From contig CM061066.1 of assembly GCA_030762895.1 (NCBI GenBank), positions 117,088,715 through 117,152,714 on the forward strand: DNA of 64,000 nucleotides. The letters run 5' to 3'. Numbering within the stretch: the stretch's first letter is position 1; every line of letters starts with the position of its first letter. A program made the position numbers and the translations under genes. Source of the DNA: Sophora flavescens. Its lineage: Eukaryota; Streptophyta; Magnoliopsida; Fabales; Fabaceae. The notes below the pieces were generated by a model. It was not told the origin of the DNA and searched no databases. It was given only the letters and a program-made list of their open reading frames with translations. This document shows positions 36,001-46,285 of the stretch, piece by piece.

Positions 36001-39000
36001 TAGTTTTCTCCTTGAAAAATCTATTACTTGTGCCAAACATTACCAAAAACCTTGTCTCTGTTTCTAAGTTTGCTAGAGATAATAATGTATATTTCGAATT
36101 TCACCCATTCTCCTGCTATGTGAAATCACAAGGTTCTAGTCGTGTTCTCCTTGAGGGCTCCCTTGGTGCTGATGGTCTCTACAGCTTCCAAGACATCAAC
36201 ATTCTCAAGGAGCCTTCCTCTCTATGTCTTCAGCATACTATGTCCCCTTCAACCTCTAGTGAGCTTTCAGATAACACTTCTACTGTAACTAGTACTTTTG
36301 CCACTTGGCACTATAGGTTAGGACATGCCAATAATAATACTGTAAAGGCTGTCCTACAACTGTGTAATATACCTTCATTGAATAAAGCATCAAATGAATT
36401 TTGCAATGCCTGCTGCCTAGCTAAATCTTATAGATTGCATGCCCCTCCTTCCCTCACTGTTCACTCTGTTGCCTTTGAATTAATTCACACAGACCTTTGG
36501 GGACCCGCCCTTACCTCCTTTGGTGGATACACCTATTACATCACCTTTGTGGATGCCCACACTAGGTTCACATGGATCTATTTCCTTTAGCAAAAATCTG
36601 ATGCACTCACTGCCTTTAAACAGTTTTCTACCTTAGTATCAACTCAGTTCTCAGCTTCTATCAAAGCTGTACAATCTGATTGGGGTGGAGAATTTCACCC
36701 TTTCACCAAGTATTTGGGAGAGTTAGGCATCGTTCATCGTCTAACTTGCCCTCACACATCCCATCAAAATGGGACTGTGGAGAGAAAGCATAGGCAAATT
36801 GTGGAGATGGGTCTTGCTATGCTATCCCATTCCTCTCTTCCTCTCCAGTTTTGAGATCATAGCCTTACACAGGCTGTGTATCTGATTAATAGGTTGCCCG
36901 CAGCAGCCCTAACCTCCCATTCTTCACCTTATCATGCCCTCTATGGCTCAATTCCTGACTTCTCCAACCTTAAAATTCTTGGTTGTGCCTGCTTTCCTTT
37001 CTTAAGACCTTACAACAAACACAAGTTCCAATTCAGGTCCTCTGAGTGCATCTATTTAGGTTTGTCCCCACAGCACAAAGGGCATAAATATCTTGACTCC
37101 AATGGACGAATATTCATTTCTAAGGATGTTTTATTCAATGAAGCTAAATTTCCTTACACTCACCTATACCCTTCTCAGTCCACTGCTTCTGTTTCACCTC
37201 TTTCAACCTACCCTACATCCATCCCTACACCCACTTACCCTCCTCTTCATGTCACTCCTCTCAATCAACACCCACCACCTTCCTTAACACCCTCTCCCAC
37301 TCAATCTGTTTCCTACTCACCTGCAGATCCTCACCACACTCCTGCCTCTTCTTCTCCATGCCCACTTTTTTGATCATCTCTCCGGTATTCCTCACTCTGT
37401 CCAATCACCTTCACCCTCGATGACCACACCGATCCCACCAACTCGCTTCACTCTGTCCGGTCATCTCCACCTTCACCCTCTTCTACTCGATTTGCCACGA
37501 TCGACTCTTCCCCAAGTCCCTCTCCCACTCAGCCTGCTAATACTCACCCTATGGCTACAAGGTCCAAAACTGGACATTTACCTCCCAAACTGTTTCTCAG
37601 TCATGTTGAACCCAGGACTGTCAAAGAGGCTCTCTCTAGTCCTCCTTGGCTAGCAGCCATGAAGGATGAGCACGATGCTCTCCTTAAGAACAACACTTGG
37701 TCTTTGGTACCTCTTCCACCAAATAGAACGGCAATTGGCTGCAAGTGGGTCTTCCGAGTCAAGGAAAACCCAGATGGGACTGTGAACAAGTTCAAGGCCA
37801 GATTAGTGGCCAAGGGGTTCCATCAGCAACACGGGTTTGATTTTTATGAAACTTTCTCCCCAAATGTTAAACCCGTGACTATCAGGATCATTTTATCTTT
37901 GGCTATCACTCACAAATGGACCATCAAACAAGTTGATGTTAATAATGCGTTTTTGAATGGGGTTCTCAATGAAGAAGTATACATGGTTCAGCCTCCTGGC
38001 TTTGAACACACTGACCGAAATCTGGTATGCAAACTGCATAAAGCCCTGTATGGACTCAAGTAGGCACCTCGGGCTTGGTATGAAAGCCTTGCCTCTGCCC
38101 TCTTACACTATGGATTTGTCACTAGCAAGTGTGACTCTTCCCTCTTTATCTACTCCAAGAACTGTATTTCCCTATATGTGTTGGTGTATGTAGATGATAT
38201 CATCATTACTGGTTCATCACCTTCTTTGATCACTGATCTAATTCAGCAGTTGAACCAATAGTTTGCTCTCAAGGAGCTTGGCAACCTAGACTACTTCCTT
38301 GGGGTTGAGGTGTCCCATCTATCCAATGGTGCTTTGCTACTCACCCAAAACAAGTACATACAGGACTTGTTGTCCAAGGCACAAATGTCTGATGCAAAGG
38401 GAATCTCCTCTCCCATGATTAGCAACAACAAGCTCACCAAGCATGGCACAGACACTATGGCAGACCCCCCACTTGTACAGATCAGTTGTTGGAGCTATTC
38501 AGTATGCCACCCTTACTCGGTCAGACATTGCTTTCAGTGTCAACAAGGTTTGCCAGTTGATGGCTAATCCTCTTGATACTCATTGGCAAGCTGTGAAACG
38601 TATCCTCAGATATCTCAAAGGCTCAATTCATCATGGTCTGCTTCTACGCCCTGCTGCTTCAGCCACAGCCTTTCCTTTGCTAGCCTATTGTGATCTTTGG
38701 CCGATCGGGGCGATGACCGGATGATGAAGATCCACCTCGGATCCTGCATTTTCTTGGGCCTAATCTTGTCTCTTGGTGCTCTAAGAAACAGCAGATTGGT
38801 AGCCCGATCCAAGACAGAGGCCGAGTATCGCGGCATGGCCAACACCCTTCTTGAGACTCTTTGAATTCAGTCTTTGCTCACTGAACTCAGAGTCCCTTTC
38901 ACTGCTCCAAAGCTTCTGTGTGACAACCTCAGTGCAGTTAACCTAGCTCATAACCCAATTCTCCATGCTCGAACAAAACACATGGAGCTGGATATTCATT

Positions 39001-40361
39001 TTGTCCGTGAGAAGGTCCTCTCAAAGTCATTGTCAGTCATCCATGTTCCAAGCTCGGATCAGCTAGCAGATTGCCTGACCAAGCCACTCTCCTCATCCAA
39101 ATTCACTGAATTAAGAGTCAAGCTCAATGTGGTTTCATCTCAGCAACCACCTTGACCTTGAGGGGAGGATATTAGAGTATACGCATAGCTGTAGCTTAGT
39201 TGTGCACACATAACTGAATGTGCTGAGTCAGCAACATTCAGTTATGGCAGTTATAGTTTAACTACTCTAAGCGGTTACATTGTAAGGCTATAAAAAGCCC
39301 CCTCTGTACATTGAATCATGCACTGAATACAAGAATCAGATTTTTCATATTTTCAGTTTCTCCTCTTTCTCACTCTATGATACACTCTATTAGAGAGAGC
39401 TCAAGGGACTTATATGCAATAAAAGGGTTGGATGGAAAGGGAAATTGTGAAAATAAGTTGGGAAAGTGTGTGGGAAAGGAGTCCACATCCTTGGCCAGAA
39501 ATATGATACTATCAGAATTCTAATCCGAAATTAGAAAAAAAAAAAACAAAAAAAAAAAAAAACAGAATGTGTTAACTGAATATACTTCAATGAAACTATT
39601 CTACATTCTGAGTTGCTTATAGTACATAGATAATGACTATTTATAGACCCCACACTAAAACTGAGTGGACTCTTTAAGTGACTAATGACTATTGACTGAG
39701 TTTTTGGACTACCTGTAATTACATAGATCCCTAATTACGCAATTGGACTTTTCTAGATGAACTTATCAAATACACAGAACCATAACTCTTGAGTTATTCT
39801 AGAGTCTAGACTTAGGACGTGTTTGGGTAAACAACTTAATTAAGCACTTATTTAATAAGCTACTTTGAAATAAGCTAAAAAGAGCTTATTTTCATAAGCT
39901 TCTTTGAAAAAGCTTATTGAAATAAGCTAAGAAGAGCATGTAGGAAGGTCTCAAGATCATAAACTATTTTCATAAGCTATTTCCAAAACCGATTCTCATA
40001 AGCCCAAATAAGTGCTTTATAAGCTCTTCCAAACAGCCCTCAATACATGAATGACATAATTATTTTTCTGCATCAATAATATTGTGCACCAAGAGAAGGT
40101 TGAGCATGGCACTATAAAAACCTAAATTCACATATGCAGGAAATGCTGAATGGGTTAACTGTGACTGTGGATACATGAAATCCTAGAAACTACAATAAGT
40201 GTGTGTACCTTGGGGTTGATGGTAATGTTCCTGTCTGAACTCTGCATAGAAGCAAAAGCTAAGTTGTGGGCCCTCCTCCCCTTGTCATGGCTTGAAAAAG
40301 AGAGGTTGCATTTATGGAAAGATGTTGCAGAGTGAAGCATGTGAACGTAGGAAGCAGCCAT
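27075..40361 (-). CDS. HISN2: HISN2: phosphoribosyl-ATP pyrophosphohydrolase / phosphoribosyl-AMP cyclohydrolase, plastid
   Basis: Five minus-strand exons, 40361-40209, 28267-28022, 27908-27813, 27714-27563 and 27291-27075, join in phase to 287 aa. The enzyme carries out steps two and three of histidine synthesis (the HisE then HisI reactions); in plants it is plastid-located. Residues 1-51 (exon 1) are Ser/His-rich with few acidic residues, like a transit peptide. The cyclohydrolase part (52-165) has LWTKGETS (109-116), DCDRD (128-132) and cysteines C145 and C152, the metal ligands of HisI. The pyrophosphohydrolase part (about 166-287) has EEANE (217-221) and EMAD (238-241), the MazG-like metal site. 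Length is close to other plant HISN2 proteins. The start was chosen because an acceptor (TTGCTTGCAG) lies 20 bp upstream of this ATG, so the upstream in-frame Met falls in a 5' UTR intron. Intron 1 is about 11.9 kb and holds two copia elements; no exon is visibly damaged. Confidence 0.93.
29020..29215 (+). repeat. 5' LTR of copia element 1
   Basis: TGTTAGAAAG…CTTACA, 196 bp. Contains TATAAATAG near 29155, a TATA-like box. Confidence 0.95.
29216..29227 (+). promoter_or_regulatory. Primer-binding site of copia element 1
   Basis: TGGTATCAGTAG directly after the 5' LTR resembles the complement of the 3' end of initiator methionine tRNA. Confidence 0.75.
29567..32999 (+). pseudogene. Degraded gag-pol of copia element 1
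   Basis: In order: a short gag start (MASNDSSSDSS…), an apparent deletion of most of gag before the zinc-knuckle region, protease with WILDSSASDHMTG (the DSG triad reads DSS), integrase (HIQS-like region and HTPQQNGVAERKNR), reverse transcriptase with YVDDIVITG near 32040, and RNase H (CYSDADWAGSPSD). Frames break at a TAG near 30165, a frameshift near 30475, a TAG at 31817 and a frameshift near 32240. TAG 30165 and TAG 31817 both fit CAG to TAG changes. The frames 30537-31817 and 32337-32999 are the longest open pieces. It belongs to the copia order (integrase before reverse transcriptase). Confidence 0.9.
32993..33006 (+). promoter_or_regulatory. Polypurine tract of copia element 1
   Basis: GAGGGGGAG directly upstream of the 3' LTR start, as expected for plus-strand priming. 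Confidence 0.8.
33007..33202 (+). repeat. 3' LTR of copia element 1
   Basis: Same 196 bp as the 5' LTR, with two differences seen by eye. Confidence 0.95.
33208..34430. other. HISN2 intron 1 between the copia elements
   Basis: Non-coding, AT-rich intron DNA. The 60-aa plus-strand frame at 34148 has no recognisable domain. Contains several 'gtcgggtt'-like blocks but no clear element ends. Confidence 0.4.
34436..34676 (+). repeat. 5' LTR of copia element 2
   Basis: 241 bp, with TATAAAAAGCC near 34574. It has an 18-bp extra block (around 34520-34550, a repeated ggcagttat unit) that the 3' LTR lacks. Confidence 0.9.
34677..34688 (+). promoter_or_regulatory. Primer-binding site of copia element 2
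   Basis: TGGTATCTAGAG follows the 5' LTR directly and is close to the initiator methionine tRNA complement. Confidence 0.75.
34740..39155 (+). pseudogene. Degraded gag-pol of copia element 2
   Basis: Gag-like LDDQNYLLW near 34815 and a CCHC motif CQLCDKYGHDAYNC near 35560; protease WFPYSGASHHIT near 35840; integrase with HYRLGH and HTDLWGP near 36490; reverse transcriptase with IGCKWVFRVK (37735) and YVDDIIITG (38190); RNase H pieces to 39155. Breaks include TAG at 35120, TGA near 35182, TAG at 36590, TGA near 36855, a frameshift near 37373, TAG near 38063 and 38260, and a frameshift near 38450. Most stops fit C to T changes from glutamine or arginine codons. The largest open frame is 35292-36590 (432 aa). 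Confidence 0.9.
39157..39169 (+). promoter_or_regulatory. Polypurine tract of copia element 2
   Basis: GAGGGGAGGA immediately before the 3' LTR. Confidence 0.75.
39170..39392 (+). repeat. 3' LTR of copia element 2
   Basis: 223 bp, like the 5' LTR apart from the missing 18-bp block and roughly half a dozen single-base differences. Confidence 0.9.
39815..40039. mobile_element. MITE in HISN2 intron 1, superfamily uncertain
   Basis: The left end GGACGTGTTTGG and the complement of the right end GGGCTGTTTGG match imperfectly. The interior is rich in AAGCTTATTT/AAATAAGCTT in both orientations. A TTA/TCA flank could be a 3-bp duplication, which would suggest PIF/Harbinger, but it is too short to decide. 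Confidence 0.5.
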
Positions 40362-40740
40362 TGAGTTTACACACAAATAACCTGCAAGCAATTTTCTCGG
40401 TGACCCACTAAGAAAGTTCATTCACAAATACATTTCAATTTATGGGTCAGTGTTTACAATCTCTTTTATGACAGATTATTCACAGTGGCATTTAGTCAAA
40501 CATGTTGCCTACACAGTTGTAAGAGATCGAATCAGGAATGGAGTCGAGGACGGTACCGTGAAGGGCGGTGAGGTGGAATGAGCAGATGCCGTGAAACTAG
40601 ACGCAGTTGCCCCTGGGTGGGTGGTGAAGAGCCCCAATGTACAAAGACACCAATCGTCAAACTAGACGCAGTTGCCCCTGGGTATCCGAACAACCCCAAT
40701 GTAAAATATTTTTTTTTTTTAGTTTCCAGCATATCTCCGC
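40362..40740 (-). other. HISN2 5' UTR region and probable upstream intron
   Basis: On the minus strand an acceptor TTGCTTGCAG lies 20 bp upstream of the HISN2 ATG, so a 5' UTR intron is likely, with the first exon somewhere in 40500-40740. The block GAAACTAGACGCAGTTGCCCC occurs twice (near 40591 and 40659), making the first exon partly repeated. Confidence 0.4.
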
Positions 40741-40766
40741 ACGCCTGCAAAAACTAACCTCTCCGA

Positions 40767-41553
40767 CAGGGGTGTTTATGGATTGGATTGGATCGATTTT
40801 GAGTTAGAAAGTCATCTGATTTAATGATGAAAATATCATGCGATTTGGATTGGATCGGTTTGCTTCTTTAAAAAAATCTGATCCAATCAAATATGATTTG
40901 GATTGGATTGGATAATTCGATTTTTGTCATATTTTTTTTTTTAATGTCAAGTGTCATTTCAACTTATTTAATAGTGGATAAAAGATAATCTTCGTTTTAA
41001 TTTGGGAGTTTGAGAAGAAAAAATTTGTTGATATTTTTTAACACGTTTTTTTATATTAATCATCTATATCTACTTTCATTTATCCTATTTTTTTCCTTGA
41101 ATCGGCTACAAATAAATTGTAGCTAATTATTTTTCAAATTTACTTCATTGATTTCATATTTTTTCATGTTTACTCGATCAAATATATATATGCTATGCAT
41201 CTCAAAACTTTTATAAAATTATAATTTCAAGACATTAATATTTATTCTAAATAGACTCATATATGTCATTCCAATAAAAATATTAAAGAGAATGAGGGAC
41301 ATAGAAGTATGAAGAATAATGTTTAAGTATGAGTAATACTATAATTTCAAAAATAATAGTATACGTATATAATAGATCGGTTTGGATTGAATTGGATTTC
41401 ACTTGAGGATCCGAAATCCAATCCAATCCAATAAAAAAAATTGCGGTTTTTTCGGTTTTCGATTTTTTCGGTTTTCGATTTTTTCGGTTTTCGGTTTTTC
41501 GATTCGGTTTTTGCGGGTTTAGATCGGTTTGGATCGGTTGATGAACACCCCTA
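40767..41553. mobile_element. hAT-like element, 787 bp
   Basis: The ends CAGGGGTGTTTATGG and TAGGGGTGTTCATC (complement) are inverted repeats and the subterminal regions hold many GGATTGGATTGG / CCAATCCAATCC blocks. CTCTCCGA and CTCTCGAG are near-identical flanks (one base shifted) of about 8 bp. No transposase. It lies just upstream of HISN2. Confidence 0.6.
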
Positions 41554-42443
41554 CTCTCGAGATAGGATCACAAGAACAACAAAACTCTTCTCAAGAGTTT
41601 TAACGCTGTTACATTCACAGGACCAACACCCAAATAGACTCCCAAAAAAAAAATCCTAAAGAATGGAAAATATTGATTTTAGACATTTTACCTCCCATCA
41701 AATTTAATTAATGTTCAAATTAGTCCTTTTAAGTCATTTAAAATTGTTTGGGGACTAAGATGTTCTAAATTGATATTTTAGGAACTAAAATATTCCAATT
41801 CGATTAATGTGTTTGGATGTTGGCATAAATTAAATGGAATTTTTCACTAAAAAAATAAACGGAAAATTTGTAAAAAAAAAAATTTGCACTTCTAGTTAAT
41901 CATAAATTATCGTTGGCTTAATTGCACTTTTGATCTCTTTATTTTATTGCTTCGACAATTTTGATCCCAATTTTTTTTTGCACGATTTTAGTCTACACAT
42001 TTTAAAAACTTATTTTTTTCACCCGTACGATGCACGGGTCTTCAATTACTATTATTATTGATAGCATTATTATCATTAATAACTTGAATTGTGCCTCTAT
42101 ATCTATCAAACTTCTTTTTTTGCTTTATCTCAAATTAAGTCCACCATGTCAAACATTTTCTTTACTTATTTCACACTTTGCTTTCAATATTTCCTTCCAC
42201 CCATAATGGTGGTACTCATTCATCTCCAAGGCTTTTTATTTATAGACAAAAGTGATCAGCAAAAACCTTGAAACAATTGTATCTATAATTTGAGTGCAAA
42301 GAATTGAATATTATTTTTATTTTAAAATGATATTACAACACGTAATGCAACATTATGTGTTAAGTGTTCCTCTTTGATTATTACTAATGATCAACTAATC
42401 ATCTTAAATCATATAGTGCTGACACGTGTCCCTTTATTAGAAA

Positions 42444-43400
42444 ATCAGCAATTCCCCTTATTAATTAGTATAAATATAGATTTATTATTTAAAATAGAAA
42501 AAAAAAAAAACAAAGGCAAGGATGTAGAAAAAATAGATTAGAAAATTTGAATAGATCTGCCTCTATTTATGTCAATTCAAAGATTGTCGTGTTTGACTCC
42601 CAAAACATTGTACCTTTACCAGTTTGTAAATACATTAAAACAAAAAATACATAAATTTTAGAAAATAAAAATAATAATAATAAAACTTCATCACTTGATA
42701 TGCGGCTTGCACCATTGTGCTACACTGAAATCAGCATTTCCCCTTATTAATTAGTATATATATATAGATTTATTATTTAAAATAGAAAAAACAAAGGCAA
42801 TGTTGTGGCAAAAAAAAATACAAAATGCCTCTATTTATGCCAATATAGAGATTGCCGTGTTTGACTCCCAAAACAATGTACCTTTACCGATTTATAAATA
42901 TTTTAAAAAATATATATATAAATTTTAGAAAATAAGTAAAATAATAATAATAATATTTCATAACTTGACACGTGGCTTGCACCATTGTGCTACACTAAAA
43001 TCAGAATTTCCCCTCATCAATTAGTATAGATATAGATTTATTATTAGTTTGGTTTGATTCGGTTCGAACCGGAAAATATTAAAATATATATATAAATACA
43101 AATATATATAAAATAAATAATGTACCTTTATCGGTTTGTCAATATTTTAAAACAAAAAACATATAAATTTTATAAAATAAATAAAATAATAATAAAAATA
43201 TTCCATAACTTGATGTGTGGGTTGCAGTATTGTGCTATACTAAATTCAGAATTTTCCCTTTTCAATTAGTATAGATATAGATTTATTATTGGTTTGATTT
43301 GATTCGGTCCGAACCGAAAAATATTAATATATATATATATATAAATAAAAAATATATAAAATTTTAAATTTTAAACTATTAAATCATATATACTTTAAAA
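42444..43400 (-). repeat. Tandem repeat of the Helitron 5' terminus, about 3.5 units of 245-290 bp
   Basis: Units start near 42444, 42732, 43003 and 43249. Each carries CCCCTTATTAATTAGTATA or a near copy, the complement of a Helitron 5' terminus, then a TTATTATTTAAAATAG stretch, GTGTTTGACTCCCAAAACA (first two units) and GCACCATTGTGCTACACT. Units 3 and 4 have diverged with GGTTCGAACCGG-like inserts. Order and orientation are the same in all. Confidence 0.7.
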
Positions 43401-43504
43401 TATAAGTATATACAAATTAAAACATCAGAACAACTCTACTTTTACTGTTTGCCAATTTATGATTGGCTAATAATGTCAAAAAACTTTACACTGTCAGTGT
43501 ATAC

Positions 43505-44782
43505 TGATCAGCCTCTGGCTCATCTAGTTTTATGGCTAGTATGACCAGGATTTTGTGCTAATTATATTTCGTTTTCGCCCAAATTAGATTAGATTGTCCT
43601 CAAGCAAGGTTTTGAGTCTCTAAAGTAGTTTTAGGTTAATTTAGCCAGTTTTGAGTCAATTAAAGCACTTATGGCTATTTTATTGTTTTCAGGTTAACTT
43701 ATGAGTTAAGGGAATAAAGAAACAGGGAAATTTCAATCCTGGAGGTGTTCGTCTCGCGAGAGTCTTCTCGCCACGCGAACCTGAAAGCCAACTGAACAGC
43801 AAAATGTCATCCTATCTGGTTCGCCCCGCGAACAACACCTCGCCTCGCGACCCTGATGGCTGACTGTTCCAGAAAAATGCAAGATTTCTGTGTCGCCTCG
43901 CGAATCCATCTCTTCGTCACGCGAGCCTGGAAGTTAGAAAGCATCACGGTTAGACTCTTCAATTCCTTGCCACGCGAGCAGTATTTCGCCCCGCGAGAAG
44001 ACTAAACGTTGCAGACTCTTCATAATATTCGCCTCGCGAGTGAGGGTTCGCCTCGCGAGTAGGCGTAGTTCCTGAAGAATATAAATGGCTGTTCTGGGCA
44101 GATTAGAAGAACAACTTTTGATTCTCCATTGTTTTTACATATTTTCTGGGTGGATTTCGTTTTTACGGAAAACTAATTTTCTTGGATTAGTCTACTGTAA
44201 TTGATTTCCACCACACTTGAGGTTTTGTAATTCCTGTTTTGTATGCTTTTCCCTTTTCAATACTATGCTATATATTTCTGTTTGTTTAATTCAGGAGTGT
44301 ATAGTGTTGTGTTGATTTATTCGATGATGTTATGTTCCTATATTGAATCGTGTTTGTTTAATTCGCGTGTGTTCGTTCATGTTCGTTTAGTTCATGAGGG
44401 CTTAACCCCGTTTGTTTAATTCGGGAATAGGAACATATATCTCATAGTAGCGATTTCGTTTGTTAATTGTTGCTACAACCGAAAGGGGATTAAAATCTGC
44501 TTAGGGCTTGGAATTTACATGAACCGATGATAGTTGGGAAATCGAGAACAGTAGATTAATCATCTTTAGCTTATTTGACATTCCTTTAAACTGCCTTGTT
44601 TTTATTGCTCTGTTATTGCTTTGTTTTCTTATTTGCATTCAAATCCAACCCCCAAAAAAAAAAAAAAAAAACTGATTTTTGTGGTAAATAACAAGTCAAG
44701 AGTCCTTGTGAGACGATATCCGAGTTGTCGCTTCCTAAACTACAGTTTTATAAACCGCTCGCTTTTTGGCGCATGCGCGACA
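43505..44782 (+). repeat. 5' LTR of the gypsy element
   Basis: 1278 bp, begins TGATCAGCC and ends GCGCGACA, before the primer-binding site. Contains the TCGCCnCGCGA cluster, a TATAAATGGC box near 44080, and a GTTTGTTTAATTC motif repeated four times. Confidence 0.85.
43745..44065. repeat. TCGCCnCGCGA motif cluster in the 5' LTR
   Basis: About ten copies of a TCGCC(T/A/C)CGCGA(A/G) core, several near-palindromic around TCGCGA, in 320 bp. All lie upstream of the LTR TATA box (about 44080), in an otherwise AT-rich LTR. Some copies have TCGT or TTGCC changes. Confidence 0.85.
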
Positions 44783-44788
44783 AAAAAT

Positions 44789-44806
44789 TGGCGCCGTTGC
44801 CGGGGA
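44789..44806 (+). promoter_or_regulatory. Primer-binding site of the gypsy element
   Basis: TTGGCGCCGTTGCCGGGG, six bases after the LTR end, resembles the site used by Athila/Calypso-type elements. I take it to match an aspartate-type tRNA, but did not check that alignment. Confidence 0.75.
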
Positions 44807-44900
44807 CTCTTGTTTGTTATTTTCACATTTTTTCTTTTTTTTTCTTTTACTTTCGTTTTTGTTTTGAATTGGTCTGGCTACTAGGTCTACTTGCCCTGAC

Positions 44901-46285
44901 TTGTGTGATTTTGATCCTGAAATTGAAAGAACACTGCACACACGCCGCAGAGCAATTCGGTCTAGCACTAGTGGTGATTCTAATGCTAAAACTGTTTTTG
45001 ATAACATGGATGACCAAAGGACATTAAGACAGCTTGCTGCCCCTGATGTTAATTATAATGGCTTGTGTATTGAATATTCTGGTGCTGATACTCCCTTTGA
45101 ATTAAAATATGGTATAATCCATTTGTTGCCAAGGTTTAGTGGTCTTGCAGGTGAGGATCCACACAAGCATCTGAAGGAATTCCAGGTTGTCTGCTCCACA
45201 CCCTTGAGACCAGAGGGAATAACTGAGGATCACATCAAGCTGAGAGCCTTCCCGTTCTCACTACAGGGAGTTGCAAAGGATTGGCTGTTATATCTTGAGC
45301 CAAACTCTATTACTACCTGGAATGATTTGAAGAAGGTTTTCTTAGAGAAATATTTTCCTGCCTCCAGAGCTGCATCAATCAGGAAGGAAATATGTGGCAT
45401 CAAACGAGGAAATGAGTCATTGGCTGAATATTGGGAGAGATTCAAGCAGTTGGTATCCAGTTGCCCTCAGCATCATATTTCTGAGCAACTCCTTATTCAG
45501 TATTTTATGAGGGGTTACTGCCGATGGATAGAAATATTTTGGATGCTTCTAGTGGGGGAGCACTTGTTGATAAGACTCCAGCTGCTGCCAAGCAATTTAT
45601 TGAAAATATGTCACTGAACTCCCAGCAGTTTACAACCAGGAGAAATTATGTTGAGACAAGAGGTGTGAATGAGGTCCATAGTTCTTCTTCCAACCAGGCC
45701 CGTGATGATAGAATTTATAGGCTCACTTCTTTGTTGGAGAAATTGGCAATGGATAAGGTTCAGCCGGAAATGTTGTGTGGCATGTGCAACTCTCCTGAGC
45801 ACCCGTTTGATGCATGCCCCATTCTGAAGGAAGGGTCAGTTACTGATTTGCCTCAAGCTTATGCAGTCCACCCTTACAATCAAGGCAACAGTCAGAACCG
45901 GTACAACACTCTAGACCTCTCCACAAATAGGTATCATCCAAACTGGAGGAATCATCCTAACCTTCGGTATGGGAACTCATCCCAACAACAACCGATGGCA
46001 GCACCTCAGAATCCTCCTCAAGTGACCACTTCTGCATCTTCCGAACCTTCCCTAGAGGACATGATCAAGCAATTGGCTGCAAATAATCTCCAGTTTCAGC
46101 AGCAAGCAAATACTAGTATTCAGACTTTGAACACACAAATTGGACAGTTTCAGCAGCGGACGGATGCTACCATTCAAGCCTTGCAGACACAGATTGGACA
46201 GCTTGCCACTTCCATAAATAACATACAGCAAGCTCAAGAATCTACCAGCACAAACAGTGATAAATCCCAATGTCTCCAATCCTAA
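44901..46285 (+). pseudogene. Gag of the gypsy element, frameshifted
   Basis: Two overlapping frames, 44901-45617 and 45524-46285. The first has the retrotransposon gag core (AFPFSLQGVAKDWLLYL near 45247, EYWERFKQLV near 45427). It passes into the second by a frameshift near 45520, which carries a cysteine motif CGMCNSPEHPFDACP near 45778 and a Gln-rich tail with a repeated LNTQIGQFQQR-like unit. The full protein would be about 460 aa. Confidence 0.8.

Larger units (their letters stand above)
34436..39392 (+). mobile_element. Ty1/copia element 2, defective, in HISN2 intron 1
   Basis: Outline: 5' LTR 34436-34676, primer-binding site at 34677, polypurine tract, 3' LTR 39170-39392. Both LTRs start TATTAGAG and end CTATTA, so their ends are TA…TA rather than the usual TG…CA. 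The target duplication is weak: AAGAG on the left and GAGAG on the right. It lies antisense to HISN2 and its pol is heavily degraded. Confidence 0.9.

Noticed and set aside
42444..43280. Regularly spaced repeats that could be read as a CRISPR array
   Set aside because: Units of about 270 bp with near-identical long stretches and no short repeat-spacer layout; plant nuclear DNA.
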